Below, piece by piece: positions 1 to 7,804 of a stretch of DNA of 34,799 nt. Where the stretch lies: contig JASFEQ010000002.1 of NCBI GenBank assembly GCA_050124735.1, forward strand, positions 1 to 34,799, given 5' to 3'. The stretch's first letter is position 1; each line of letters begins with the position of its first letter. The notes beneath the pieces are model-generated. The model was not told the origin of the DNA and searched no databases. It saw only the letters and a program-made list of their open reading frames with translations. The DNA is from JASFEQ01 sp050124735 (GTDB taxonomy: Bacteria; Desulfobacterota; DSM-4660; Desulfatiglandales; HGW-15). A program made the position numbers and the translations under genes.

Positions 1-945
1 CGCAGTAAAAGACCCGCCACCCAATTCATCATTCATCTTGGCGGCCCGCTCCAACAGCCGAGAGTGGTTGTAAAAAATGTCTCCAGGAAAGGCCTCACGT
101 CCCGGCGGCCTCCTTAGCAGCAGGGAGACTTGCCTGTAGGCGGCAGCCTGTTTGGAAAGATCATCATAAATGATCAAGGCATGTTTTCCACTGTTTCTAT
201 AGTACTCACCGATGGAGCACCCAGAATAGGGCGCAAGGAATTGCTGTGTGGCGGGGTCACTGGCACAAGCTGACACCACGGTTGTATACTCCATGGCCCC
301 GTGGCGCTGCAACGTGTCCACCACCTGAGCCACTGTGGACTTCTTCTGTCCTACGGCTACGTAAATACAAAAAATATCCGTATCTTTCTGGTTGATGATC
401 GCATCCACGCAGAGGGCCGTTTTCCCGATCTGCCGGTCCCCAATAATCAACTCACGCTGCCCCCTGCCAATAGGCGTCATGGCATCAATCGCTTTACAAC
501 CCGTGTACATGGGTTCATTCACGGGCTGTCGAGCAATGACACCCGGAGCCACCATCTCAATTCTGCGAAATTCAGTGGCATCAATGGGGCCCTTGCCGTC
601 GAGGGGGTTGCCCACGGCGTCAATGACTCGACCCAGGACGGCCTCGCCCACGGGGATCTCTGCAATCCTGCCGGTCCGCTTGACCGTGTCGCCCTCCTTG
701 ATCTTTGAATCATCGCCCATGATGGCCACACCTACGTTGTCCTCTTCCAGATTAAGGCAGAGGCCATAGATTCCACCCGGAAACTCCAGCATCTCCATGG
801 CCATGGCCTTTTCCACGCCATAGACGCGCGCGACCCCGTCACCCACGGACAAGACCGTTCCGGTCTCGCTCACCTCCACCTTTTTTTCATAGTCCTTAAT
901 CTGGCCCCTGATAACCGCACTGATTTCTTCTGCTCTTATCTCCAT
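1..945 (-). CDS. atpA: ATP synthase F1 subunit alpha (N-terminal 315 codons, cut by window edge)
   Basis: Catalytic-head alpha subunit of the F1Fo ATP synthase, cytoplasmic face of the inner membrane. I translated the open frame on the minus strand from the ATG at 943-945; it stays open to base 1, so the C-terminal ~190 residues lie outside. The N-terminus (MEIRAEEISAVIRGQI) is typical of the family. The nucleotide-binding P-loop reads GDRQIGKTA, followed by ALCVDAIINQK, and the segment GQKKSTVAQVV is also diagnostic. It starts 19 bp after the atpH stop and belongs to the b'-b-delta-alpha operon. Nothing suggests damage in the visible part. Confidence 0.97.
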   Translation of the reverse strand, partial: MEIRAEEISAVIRGQIKDYEKKVEVSETGTVLSVGDGVARVYGVEKAMAMEMLEFPGGIYGLCLNLEEDNVGVAIMGDDSKIKEGDTVKRTGRIAEIPVGEAVLGRVIDAVGNPLDGKGPIDATEFRRIEMVAPGVIARQPVNEPMYTGCKAIDAMTPIGRGQRELIIGDRQIGKTALCVDAIINQKDTDIFCIYVAVGQKKSTVAQVVDTLQRHGAMEYTTVVSACASDPATQQFLAPYSGCSIGEYYRNSGKHALIIYDDLSKQAAAYRQVSLLLRRPPGREAFPGDIFYNHSRLLERAAKMNDELGGGSFTA

Positions 946-964
946 CGGTTCTATTCACCCCTTC

Positions 965-1498
965 TTAAAAAGATTCTTTAAGCCCCTCAAGCTGGGCTTT
1001 CACACTCCCGTCCAAAACCAGATCGCCGATTTTCACCACAATACCCCCAATGAGGTCCTTGTCTTCCCTCACTTCCGGCTTGATCTTCTTTGATGTTAAT
1101 CCCTCCAGTGATCTTTCAATCCTTCCTAAGGCCTCTTCTTTCAAGGGCCTGGCCGTAATGATCTCGGCCCTGGCAATACCAGAGACCTCGTCAGTGAGCC
1201 GAGAATAATAGGCTGTGATCGCCTCTATGGCCCCTATTCTGTTCTTGTCCAAGAGGAGATTTAGAAAATTCTTTACCACGCCTGAAAAATTGCTCTTATC
1301 TAAGACGACCTGCAGGACCTTTCTCCTGTCCTCCACGGCAAAAACGGGATTGACAATAACCTGTCTAAAATCTGCGTTATCCCGAAAGAACGTCTCAAAA
1401 TCAGACAGCTCCTGTCCGTATTGTTCAAAGTTGCCATCTTCCTGCCCCAGACTGAACAGGGCCTTGGCATACCTCTTGGAAACTTTTGATCCAATCAA
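965..1498 (-). CDS. atpH: ATP synthase F1 subunit delta
   Basis: Peripheral-stalk subunit (OSCP type, 177 aa, usual length) that joins the b/b' stalk to the top of F1. The N-terminus MIGSKVSKRYAKALF and the C-terminal block KPEVREDKDLIGGIVVKIGD are family signatures. The start is TTG, in a TTGA overlap with the stop of the upstream b gene (4 bp shared), and is preceded by a purine-rich GGGTGGGGAAG site. No better ATG exists at the conserved N-terminus. The overlap implies translational coupling. Confidence 0.95.
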   Translation of the reverse strand: MIGSKVSKRYAKALFSLGQEDGNFEQYGQELSDFETFFRDNADFRQVIVNPVFAVEDRRKVLQVVLDKSNFSGVVKNFLNLLLDKNRIGAIEAITAYYSRLTDEVSGIARAEIITARPLKEEALGRIERSLEGLTSKKIKPEVREDKDLIGGIVVKIGDLVLDGSVKAQLEGLKESF

Positions 1499-2166
1499 TG
1501 TATCTTCCCCACCCTTTCTATGAATTCATCGACCAACCGGTCCTGGTCCTCATCCGTCATATCTTTGGCGATGATTTCTTGGGCCTTTCCAGCGGCCAAC
1601 TCCATCACCTCTCTTCTCAACCTATCCTTCGCAGATTGCATCTCTTGCTGAATGGTCAACTCGGCCTGTTCCACAATCTGTTTCGCCCTCTCGTTCGCCT
1701 CAGCGATAATCCTTTCCTTTTCCGCCTGTCCTTCGTTCTGGAATTGTTCAATAATATCTTTTTTCTTGGCCTCAAAGTCTCTTAGCTTTTGCTCCACATC
1801 CTGATACTTGCTCTCAGCCTCTTCCTTCTCTTTTCTCAAATCCTCCAATCGCTGTCTAATCTCATCTATACGCCCTGCCAGAGAGTCCTTGAGACCGCTC
1901 TTTTTTATGGCCACAAAAAGGATGATGATTAAAAGGGCGAAATTGATGAAACGATAGAGGAGATCGCGGAGGTCCGCGCTGCGGTCCTTTCCGTGCTCAC
2001 CCCCGTGAGCACTCTCCGTGCTGCTTGCGTGAACATTCGCTTGCCCGCCCCCATGGGCGCCCTCCCCACTGGCAATGGCCATACCCGTATTTAAGAGAAA
2101 GGAAAAGGCGGCAAAAAACAAGATAACCCGTATTATTCTCTGAGGCTTTCTTTTCATCCTGACCAT
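1495..2166 (-). CDS. atpF: ATP synthase Fo subunit b, with N-terminal hydrophobic and His/Gly-rich extension
   Basis: Stator stalk subunit. The canonical b membrane segment (LLYRFINFALLIIILFVAI) comes only around residue 75; it is followed by the long charged coiled-coil dimerisation domain (RQRLEDLRKEKEEAESKYQDVEQK and onward). Ahead of it lies an extra hydrophobic stretch resembling a signal peptide (IIRVILFFAAFSFLLNTGMA) and a Gly/His-rich linker (GEGAHGGG and AHGGEHG). I chose ATG at 2164-2166, with AAGGAG 6 nt upstream. A TTG one codon earlier (2167-2169) is also open and would give an overlap of 4 bp with the b' gene. About 223 aa, longer than the ~156 aa E. coli b. Confidence 0.92.
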   Translation of the reverse strand: MVRMKRKPQRIIRVILFFAAFSFLLNTGMAIASGEGAHGGGQANVHASSTESAHGGEHGKDRSADLRDLLYRFINFALLIIILFVAIKKSGLKDSLAGRIDEIRQRLEDLRKEKEEAESKYQDVEQKLRDFEAKKKDIIEQFQNEGQAEKERIIAEANERAKQIVEQAELTIQQEMQSAKDRLRREVMELAAGKAQEIIAKDMTDEDQDRLVDEFIERVGKIH

Positions 2167-2594
2167 CAAATGCTCCTTCCCAATATCTTCTCTGCCAATT
2201 CCTGAGAGAATACCCTTACCTCCTCTTCCAGTGATCGGCGGGCCTGAGCTGTATCCTGGTCGATCTCTCCTTTGGCCTTTCCAATTTTTTCCTCCGCCGA
2301 AGAGATGGCTTGCTGCACCATCACTTTTTCTTCTTCAACTCCAGCGCTCTTGAGAGTTTCCTTTTCTTTGAAGCCTTGGCTTCTTGCACTTGCCATGTTC
2401 TCCTCAAGGGCCTTGGATTCCTTCTCAGACCTGTTCTGAAAATCCTCGATCATCTCCTGAAAAGAAATGACTTCATTGCCTCTCTGGCCGAGTATTTTAC
2501 GAATGGGTTTATAAAGGATGATGTTTAAAATGAAGAGAAGGATGAGAAAATTGGCAATCTGGAAAAGAAACGTAATATTAGGGTATATATCCAT
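2166..2594 (-). CDS. ATP synthase Fo subunit b' (second b-type subunit)
   Basis: 142 aa with one N-terminal membrane helix (NITFLFQIANFLILLFILNIILYKPI) and a charged helical tail (KALEENMASARSQGFKEKE), the normal shape of a b/b' stalk protein. Together with the longer b gene downstream it gives a b/b' heterodimer type stator, common in deltaproteobacteria, cyanobacteria and others. ATG at 2592-2594. It is the first gene of the visible ATP synthase operon; its stop touches the b start. Genes for a, c and i subunits are not adjacent upstream, as in other species that keep Fo a/c in a separate locus. Confidence 0.9.
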   Translation of the reverse strand: MDIYPNITFLFQIANFLILLFILNIILYKPIRKILGQRGNEVISFQEMIEDFQNRSEKESKALEENMASARSQGFKEKETLKSAGVEEEKVMVQQAISSAEEKIGKAKGEIDQDTAQARRSLEEEVRVFSQELAEKILGRSI

Positions 2595-2701
2595 GGCTGG
2601 CTAAGACCTCTTTTTTATAAGGAATTTTCTGTTTGGGGGTTCTAAATTATTGAAGTGGGGACAAAACCCTAAAATGACCTCTTGCGCGAAGGACAAGGCC
2701 T

Positions 2702-2728
2702 TTTATAAAAAAAAAATCCTATTGTCAA
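2702..2728 (-). promoter_or_regulatory. Putative sigma-70 promoter of the ATP synthase operon
   Basis: On the minus strand TTGACA (2728-2723) is followed, after a short 15-nt spacer rich in T, by TATAAA (2707-2702). It lies in the spacer between the bactofilin stop and the b' start, about 110 bp ahead of the b' ATG. Both boxes are near consensus; the spacer is shorter than the usual 16-18. Read by eye only. Confidence 0.45.
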
Positions 2729-2754
2729 AGCTTTTCTATAAGAAGACCACCCAA

Positions 2755-3141
2755 CTATTCCGTTCCCACGCCCTCTCGGATAACGGCCACCTTTTTCTCA
2801 TCAGTCTCTTTTGCGGGCTGCATCCTGCAATTTCCTTCAAAAACGACCCCTTCATCAATGATCACTGTAGGGGCCTGGATGTTTCCAAAGACCTTTCCAG
2901 GGGCATGAATCTCAATCCGATCAGAAGCCACGATATTGCCTCGAATCTCTCCACTCACAATGATATGCGAGACATGAATATCAGAGGCAATAACGGCCGA
3001 CTCCCCCACAATCAGGGTCCCCTCTGTGAAAATCTCCCCTTTAAGGCGACCATCTATTCGGACGGCGCCATTGAAGGAGAGCTTTCCCTCAAATTCCGTG
3101 TCTTTGCCCAAAAACGCGTTAATTTGATCCTTTCTTTTCAT
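2755..3141 (-). CDS. Bactofilin (polymer-forming cytoskeletal protein)
   Basis: 128 aa protein of the bactofilin/DUF583 family, whose members polymerise into membrane-associated filaments that guide local wall growth. The right-handed beta-helix core shows as short repeats: FEGKLSFNGAVRIDGRLKG, then ASDIHVSHIIVSGEIRGN, then APGKVFGNIQAPTVII. The start is the ATG at 3139-3141 (MKRKDQINAF), preceded by GAAGGAGGG; the frame is open 13 codons further upstream but that extension lacks family features. It sits between the ATP synthase genes and rodA, 91 bp after rodA on the same strand, which agrees with a cell-shape role. Confidence 0.9.
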   Translation of the reverse strand: MKRKDQINAFLGKDTEFEGKLSFNGAVRIDGRLKGEIFTEGTLIVGESAVIASDIHVSHIIVSGEIRGNIVASDRIEIHAPGKVFGNIQAPTVIIDEGVVFEGNCRMQPAKETDEKKVAVIREGVGTE

Positions 3142-3232
3142 AAAAAACCCTCCTTCTTGAAGCGCTACACCACATAACACACAGCATTTTCCATTTCAAG
3201 AAAAATTTCACAAAGGCCTCAATCGAAGCGCC

Positions 3233-4339
3233 CTACTGAAACATAAAGCGTCTCATGCTTATGTTCATAAGTATCCCCATGCCAGCCATGGTTGAAATGA
3301 GTGATGATCCCCCATAGCTGAACAGAACGAGGGGGATGCCTACCACGGGCAGCAGTCCCGTGGCCATGCACACATTGATGACCAGCTGCCAAAAGACGAT
3401 GGCCACAATACCTACGGCCACGATGGAACCAAACCGATCCTTCGAATTTGTGGCGATGGCAATTCCCCACAGGATGAGCAATAGATAGAGCAATAGCAAA
3501 AATACAGCCCCCACAAATCCCCATTCTTCAGCGAGTACGGAAAAGGCAAAATCAGTGTGCTGTTCTGGCAAAAAGTGCAATCTGGTCTGCGTTCCCTTTA
3601 AGAAGCCCTTGCCCCAAAAAAGACCTGACCCGATGGCTATTTTCGATTGGTTGATATGATACCCTGCCCCCAGCGGGTCCATATCAGGCCTAAGGAAGGT
3701 CAAAATGCGTTTCTGCTGGTATGCCTTCAGGGAGAACCATATGAAAGGGGCCGCTGCAAGTGATGGCAGAGAGAGGATGAGGAGGGACCTCCAGTTCACC
3801 TTGGTAAATAGAATGATGCTAAAGGAGACTACCACGAGGACCAAAGCGGTACCTAGGTCTGGTTCCTTGACAATCAGACCACAAGGAAGGGCGATAAGCA
3901 GCAAGGGTTGCCACAGATCTCTTAATCGGGACTCCGTGTAGACGCCACGTTCACTGAAGTACTTGGCCAGTGTGATTACGAGGACGATCTTGGCCATTTC
4001 TGACACCTGGAAAGAGATGCCCCCTAAACTCAACCACCTCTGGGAACCGGAGGTGATCCTGCCCACCAAAAGCACCAGAACAAGCAGGGTCAGCGAAACC
4101 ACATAGGCGGGATAGGCAAGCCTCTCCAAGAGGTGATAATCAAAAGTGGTCATCATGAGCAGGACCGCAAAACCGATGAGGAACCAGTAGATCTGTCTTA
4201 CAAAGATCTGAGCCCCACCCGCATCTCTTATGGCATAGGTGGCACTATATAGGTTCACCACGCTGATGGTTGCTATCAGAATGAGCAGTACAAGCAAAAT
4301 CCAGTCAAAATGCTGGAGCAGACGCCTATCAAATAACAT
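3233..4339 (-). CDS. rodA: RodA, SEDS-family peptidoglycan glycosyltransferase
   Basis: 368 aa polytopic membrane protein (about ten helices) of the SEDS family. RodA polymerises lipid II into glycan strands for lateral wall growth, together with PBP2. Visible hallmarks are the conserved loop LPEQHTDFAFSVLAEEWGF, including the Asp-Phe pair associated with activity, and GSGLFWGKGF. The start ATG (4337-4339) follows GGAAGAGGATTTCG. It is the last shape gene before bactofilin and lies 112 bp downstream of mrdA, a spacer filled by a mirrored AATGACG-type repeat. Confidence 0.95.
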   Translation of the reverse strand: MLFDRRLLQHFDWILLVLLILIATISVVNLYSATYAIRDAGGAQIFVRQIYWFLIGFAVLLMMTTFDYHLLERLAYPAYVVSLTLLVLVLLVGRITSGSQRWLSLGGISFQVSEMAKIVLVITLAKYFSERGVYTESRLRDLWQPLLLIALPCGLIVKEPDLGTALVLVVVSFSIILFTKVNWRSLLILSLPSLAAAPFIWFSLKAYQQKRILTFLRPDMDPLGAGYHINQSKIAIGSGLFWGKGFLKGTQTRLHFLPEQHTDFAFSVLAEEWGFVGAVFLLLLYLLLILWGIAIATNSKDRFGSIVAVGIVAIVFWQLVINVCMATGLLPVVGIPLVLFSYGGSSLISTMAGMGILMNISMRRFMFQ

Positions 4340-4356
4340 CGAAATCCTCTTCCGGA

Positions 4357-4451
4357 TTTGTCATTGGTCAATGGTCATTTGTCATTTGTAGAGATCTGAA
4401 AAACCGAGATGCGGTGGCGAAAACGAATGACGAATGACAAGTGACGAATGA
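4357..4451. repeat. Mirrored GTCATT/AATGAC short-repeat palindrome
   Basis: The left arm (4357-4389) is a run of degenerate TCATTTG/TCATTGG units; the right arm (4424-4451) is its inverse, built of AATGACG/AATGACA units. The two would fold into a long imperfect stem around a ~34-nt loop between mrdA and rodA. The right arm ends against the mrdA stop codon. Confidence 0.75.
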
Positions 4452-6275
4452 CTATTGTTTCTTAAAATAGGTCTTGAACATCTCTTTGGCAATTGGCGCA
4501 GCACCGCTTCCTCCATGGCCACCGTGCTCCATCAGTATGGCCAATGCCAAGGTGGGATCCTCCACAGGAGCGATGGCTACAAACCAGGCATGATCCCTAA
4601 ATTCAACAGGGATTTCGGACTCTTTCTCAAATTCCTCTGCTTTTTCCAAGGTAATGACCTGCGCCGTTCCGGTTTTCCCTGCAACGGTCAACCCCTTGAC
4701 TCTAGACCTGCCTCCTGTGCCACGGGGCTCATTAACCACCCCCACGAGGGCGTCCTTGACCCGCTCCATGTTTTCCCTCTTGGCATCTATCCGATCCAGC
4801 AGCGTAGGGGTAAATTGGTAAATTTTGTCGTCATCCTTTCCTACCCATTTAATGACCTTTGGCTGGTAAAGATGGCCGCCATTGAAAAGCCCAGAAATCA
4901 TTCTCACCATTTGCATGGGCGTTACAAGGACAAAGCTCTGCCCGATGGCCATGGACACCGTCTCCCCTGTCTGCCAGGGCACGCCCCATCTTTTAAGCTT
5001 CCAGCGACGGGTAGGAATGAGTCCTGCTTTTTCCGAACCCAGCTCAAACTTCGACCTTTTCCCCAACCCTAACATCCTTGCATAATGGGCGATCGTGTCT
5101 ACACCAAGCTGTTTTCCCAACTTGTAAAAATATACGTCACAAGACTCCACCAGTGCCCTATGAAAGGCGACGTTGCCATGCCCGTACTTCTTCCAGCAAC
5201 GATAGGTATGGTTCCCCACCCGGAATTGTCCAGGGCAGAAGATTTCTTCCTCGGGGTCAACGATCCCTTCCTCCAACCCCGCCAGGGCCACCGCGATTTT
5301 AAACACCGATCCAGGGGGATACTGCCCGGAAATGGGCCGATTCTGAAGAGGACTGTCTTTGCTCTTCATAATCCTGGACCACTCTGTCCTATCCATACCG
5401 ACGACAAACCAATTGGGATCGTAAGCGGGGCTGCTGGCCAGCGCGAGGATCTCGCCATTTGTGGGATTCATGGCCACAATCGCCCCTTTCTTGCCATTGA
5501 GCGCCTTTTCAGCCGTCATCTGCAGATTCTTATCGATCGTAAGCCACACATTCAGGCCAGGAAGGGGTCGCTTGCGGGAGACCACTCTCAGTTTTCGTCC
5601 AGCCGCATCCACCTCCACTTGCGCTCCTCCCCTGAATCCATGCAAAGACTTCTGCCATTCCCCTTCCACGCCGGACTTCCCGATGAGGTCTCCCGGCCTG
5701 TTGTCTTGATATTTCTCTTTGCCGAGCTGACGCTCGCTTATTTCCCCCAAATAGCCGATAAGATGAGAGGCAAAGCTGCCAAAAATATAATTTCTCTGGG
5801 GTTTGACCTGGATCATCATGCCCGGCAGGTTAAAAAGATTGGTTTCAACAATCGCCAATTCATCACGAGAAACGTTTTTCTTGATGAGAACGGGTTTGAA
5901 AGGATACTTGTGAGACTCCTTGCCCAATTTATCCTGTATCGATTGTGGCTCAAGACCAATCAGCAACCTCAAGCTCCTGAAAAGTTGCTTCTGATCTTGA
6001 ATCTGTTCAGGGATTATGTAGAGATTATAGGAGGGTCGGTTATCTACCAGCAATTCTCCCCGGCGGTCGAAAATCATTCCCCTAAAAGGTGGGATATCCT
6101 GGAGCTGAATCCGGTTATTCTCCGATTGAACTCTATAGCTAGGCCCATTAAGTATCTGTAAAAACCAGAGCCTTAGCACCAAGACGGCAAAGACGGCAAG
6201 AACGCACAGAGTGAGTAATCCTAGCCGCCTATTGAAAACCTCTACTGAAACTGGGTCAAATCCTGAACTTCTCAT
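4452..6275 (-). CDS. mrdA: Penicillin-binding protein 2 (transpeptidase)
   Basis: 607 aa class B PBP that cross-links peptidoglycan in the elongasome with RodA. One N-terminal membrane anchor (LLTLCVLAVFAVLVLRLWFLQIL), then the dimerisation/pedestal domain (FRGMIFDRRGELLVDNRPSY), then the transpeptidase domain with the three active-site motifs: SVFK (Ser-x-x-Lys, within PPGSVFK), SCD (in VESCDVYFYKLG) and KTGTAQ. Length is normal. ATG at 6273-6275. It is transcribed after mreD, with a ~140 bp repeat-filled spacer between them. Confidence 0.96.
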   Translation of the reverse strand: MRSSGFDPVSVEVFNRRLGLLTLCVLAVFAVLVLRLWFLQILNGPSYRVQSENNRIQLQDIPPFRGMIFDRRGELLVDNRPSYNLYIIPEQIQDQKQLFRSLRLLIGLEPQSIQDKLGKESHKYPFKPVLIKKNVSRDELAIVETNLFNLPGMMIQVKPQRNYIFGSFASHLIGYLGEISERQLGKEKYQDNRPGDLIGKSGVEGEWQKSLHGFRGGAQVEVDAAGRKLRVVSRKRPLPGLNVWLTIDKNLQMTAEKALNGKKGAIVAMNPTNGEILALASSPAYDPNWFVVGMDRTEWSRIMKSKDSPLQNRPISGQYPPGSVFKIAVALAGLEEGIVDPEEEIFCPGQFRVGNHTYRCWKKYGHGNVAFHRALVESCDVYFYKLGKQLGVDTIAHYARMLGLGKRSKFELGSEKAGLIPTRRWKLKRWGVPWQTGETVSMAIGQSFVLVTPMQMVRMISGLFNGGHLYQPKVIKWVGKDDDKIYQFTPTLLDRIDAKRENMERVKDALVGVVNEPRGTGGRSRVKGLTVAGKTGTAQVITLEKAEEFEKESEIPVEFRDHAWFVAIAPVEDPTLALAILMEHGGHGGSGAAPIAKEMFKTYFKKQ

Positions 6276-6293
6276 CTCAAGAATCCTTAACAG

Positions 6294-6404
6294 ATTGGAG
6301 TGATGGAGTAATGGAGTGATGGAGTATTGGATAAGAAAAGCTTAACCAGCCAATTTTTCATTTCAACCATTACTCCAGCACTCCAGCACTCCATTACTCC
6401 ATGG
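6294..6404. repeat. Mirrored ATGGAGT short-repeat palindrome
   Basis: Left arm 6294-6330 is a chain of ATGGAGT heptamers (variants TTGGAGT, ATGGAGT); right arm 6367-6404 is the inverse chain of ACTCCAT/ACTCCAG heptamers. Together they can form a ~36-bp imperfect hairpin with a 36-nt loop, placed between mrdA and mreD. No coding capacity is evident. Confidence 0.85.
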
Positions 6405-6414
6405 GAATATAAGA

Positions 6415-6933
6415 TTATATCTGATCCCCCGAGGCCTCCCGTATGTCCCTTATCAGAAAATACTTCAAATGATTTAAGAGGTAAAAAATCAACGGCCCTA
6501 ATAGGCCCGAACATGCAGCTGATGCGGCGAAACTCCAGAGAACTAAATACGAAACATGAATCTCCAGAGTAAAAATATTCAAGAAAGTGAACAACAAAAT
6601 CCCTTTTACCAGAACTGCCAGCGATATGATAATGATCTGACCCCCTGCTGAGCGGAGGTCTAAGAAGCGAGATCCAAGATTCATACCCAGGAAAACGGTC
6701 AAATAAAGAAGCGTGAAGAGTCCTAGCAGACCCCCAGAGAAAACGTCAACCAGAAGTCCTTGACTGAGAGCAAAGATTCCTGCCCCTGTCGCACCATTAA
6801 AGACCAGAAAATAGGCCGTGATTATGATCACAAGATCCACATCAAAGAGACTGAGCTGGACATGGTTGAGCAGATTCCCTTTGATGAGGAGAAAAAAAAG
6901 GGATGCAAACCAGAGTAGGAGATAAAAGACTAT
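6415..6933 (-). CDS. mreD: Rod shape-determining protein MreD, apparent non-standard start codon
   Basis: Polytopic inner-membrane protein of the elongasome. The first ordinary start in frame is GTG at 6840, but family-like sequence continues upstream without a stop: RRRIVFYLLLWFASLFF, then LIKGNLLNHVQLSLFDVDL, giving the expected first helix and a 172-aa protein, which is the usual MreD size. No ATG, GTG or TTG occurs in that upstream part. I place the start at ATA (6931-6933), which overlaps the mreC stop as ATAG and has AGGA about 9 nt before it; ATT at 6958-6960, behind AAGGAGGA, is the alternative. A sequencing error converting ATG to ATA would also explain it. Confidence 0.85.
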   Translation of the reverse strand: MVFYLLLWFASLFFLLIKGNLLNHVQLSLFDVDLVIIITAYFLVFNGATGAGIFALSQGLLVDVFSGGLLGLFTLLYLTVFLGMNLGSRFLDLRSAGGQIIIISLAVLVKGILLFTFLNIFTLEIHVSYLVLWSFAASAACSGLLGPLIFYLLNHLKYFLIRDIREASGDQI

Positions 6934-7775
6934 CCTTCTTCTTCCTGTTGGCTGACTAATGGGTCCTCCTTCAAAATAACGAGCAGTTCTTCTAATTTAG
7001 GGAAATCCACCATAGGCCCCACTTTGATATCTTTAAACAACTCGCCAGGGATGTTAACCACCTCCAGCACTTCTCCCACAGGAAGCCCTTTGGGGTAGAC
7101 ACGTCCTAGTCCTGAGGTCACCACCTTATCACCCACCACCACATCGCTTGTCTTAAGCATGTAATCGAGTACACAGAGCTTTGCAGATAATCCTTTTACA
7201 ATCCCCTCATCCCTGGAGCGCTGGATAATGCAGTCCACGGCACTATTTTGATCTATGATCAAAAGGACTTTGGAATAGCTGGGAGACACTGAAACCAAGC
7301 GGCCCACCACGCCGTCTGCATTTACCACGGGCATATTAACTTTCAGCCCGGAATTCTTCCCTTTGTCAATGATAACCGATTTGAACCATCCGGTCGGATC
7401 CCGGCCGATGACCTGGGCCGCTACGACGGGCCAGTTTGTTGTTTTCTTGAACTGAAGGAGTTTTTGAAGACGTTCTTGGGTGGCCAGAGTCTCCTGATAA
7501 CGGGAGTTTTCCATTCGGAGGGCTTCTATTTCCCCCATTAGCCGAGCGTTTTCATCCCGCACATTGAGGAGATAAAAATACTTCAGCCAGATGCCTTCTA
7601 TAATACTAATGGTTCCTGTGATGAGTTTTTGAAAAGGGGCGGTGACTTCAATAATGATCTGTTCAGCCGGATTCCATGATCCCTTCCCACCCAAATTTGA
7701 GGAAAGCAGCAGGAGAGTTAAGAAGATGAAAATGACCCATATCCAGACTGTTCTGAACCTCTTAAATTTAAGCAA
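6930..7775 (-). CDS. mreC: Rod shape-determining protein MreC
   Basis: 281 aa periplasmic scaffold of the elongasome that contacts PBP2. It has one N-terminal membrane helix (VWIWVIFIFLTLLLLSS), a coiled coil (DENARLMGEIEALRMENSRYQE, about residues 73-95) and the beta-barrel core (VIGRDPTGWFKSVIIDKG; PVVNADGVVGRLVSVSP; VTSGLGRVYPKGLPVG). The start is TTG at 7773-7775, 29 bp after mreB; no ATG is near the expected N-terminus. Its TAG stop overlaps the start of mreD. Confidence 0.95.
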   Translation of the reverse strand: MLKFKRFRTVWIWVIFIFLTLLLLSSNLGGKGSWNPAEQIIIEVTAPFQKLITGTISIIEGIWLKYFYLLNVRDENARLMGEIEALRMENSRYQETLATQERLQKLLQFKKTTNWPVVAAQVIGRDPTGWFKSVIIDKGKNSGLKVNMPVVNADGVVGRLVSVSPSYSKVLLIIDQNSAVDCIIQRSRDEGIVKGLSAKLCVLDYMLKTSDVVVGDKVVTSGLGRVYPKGLPVGEVLEVVNIPGELFKDIKVGPMVDFPKLEELLVILKEDPLVSQQEEEG

Positions 7776-7804
7776 TTATTCTTATTAGCTCCGACCTTAT
7801 AGCA

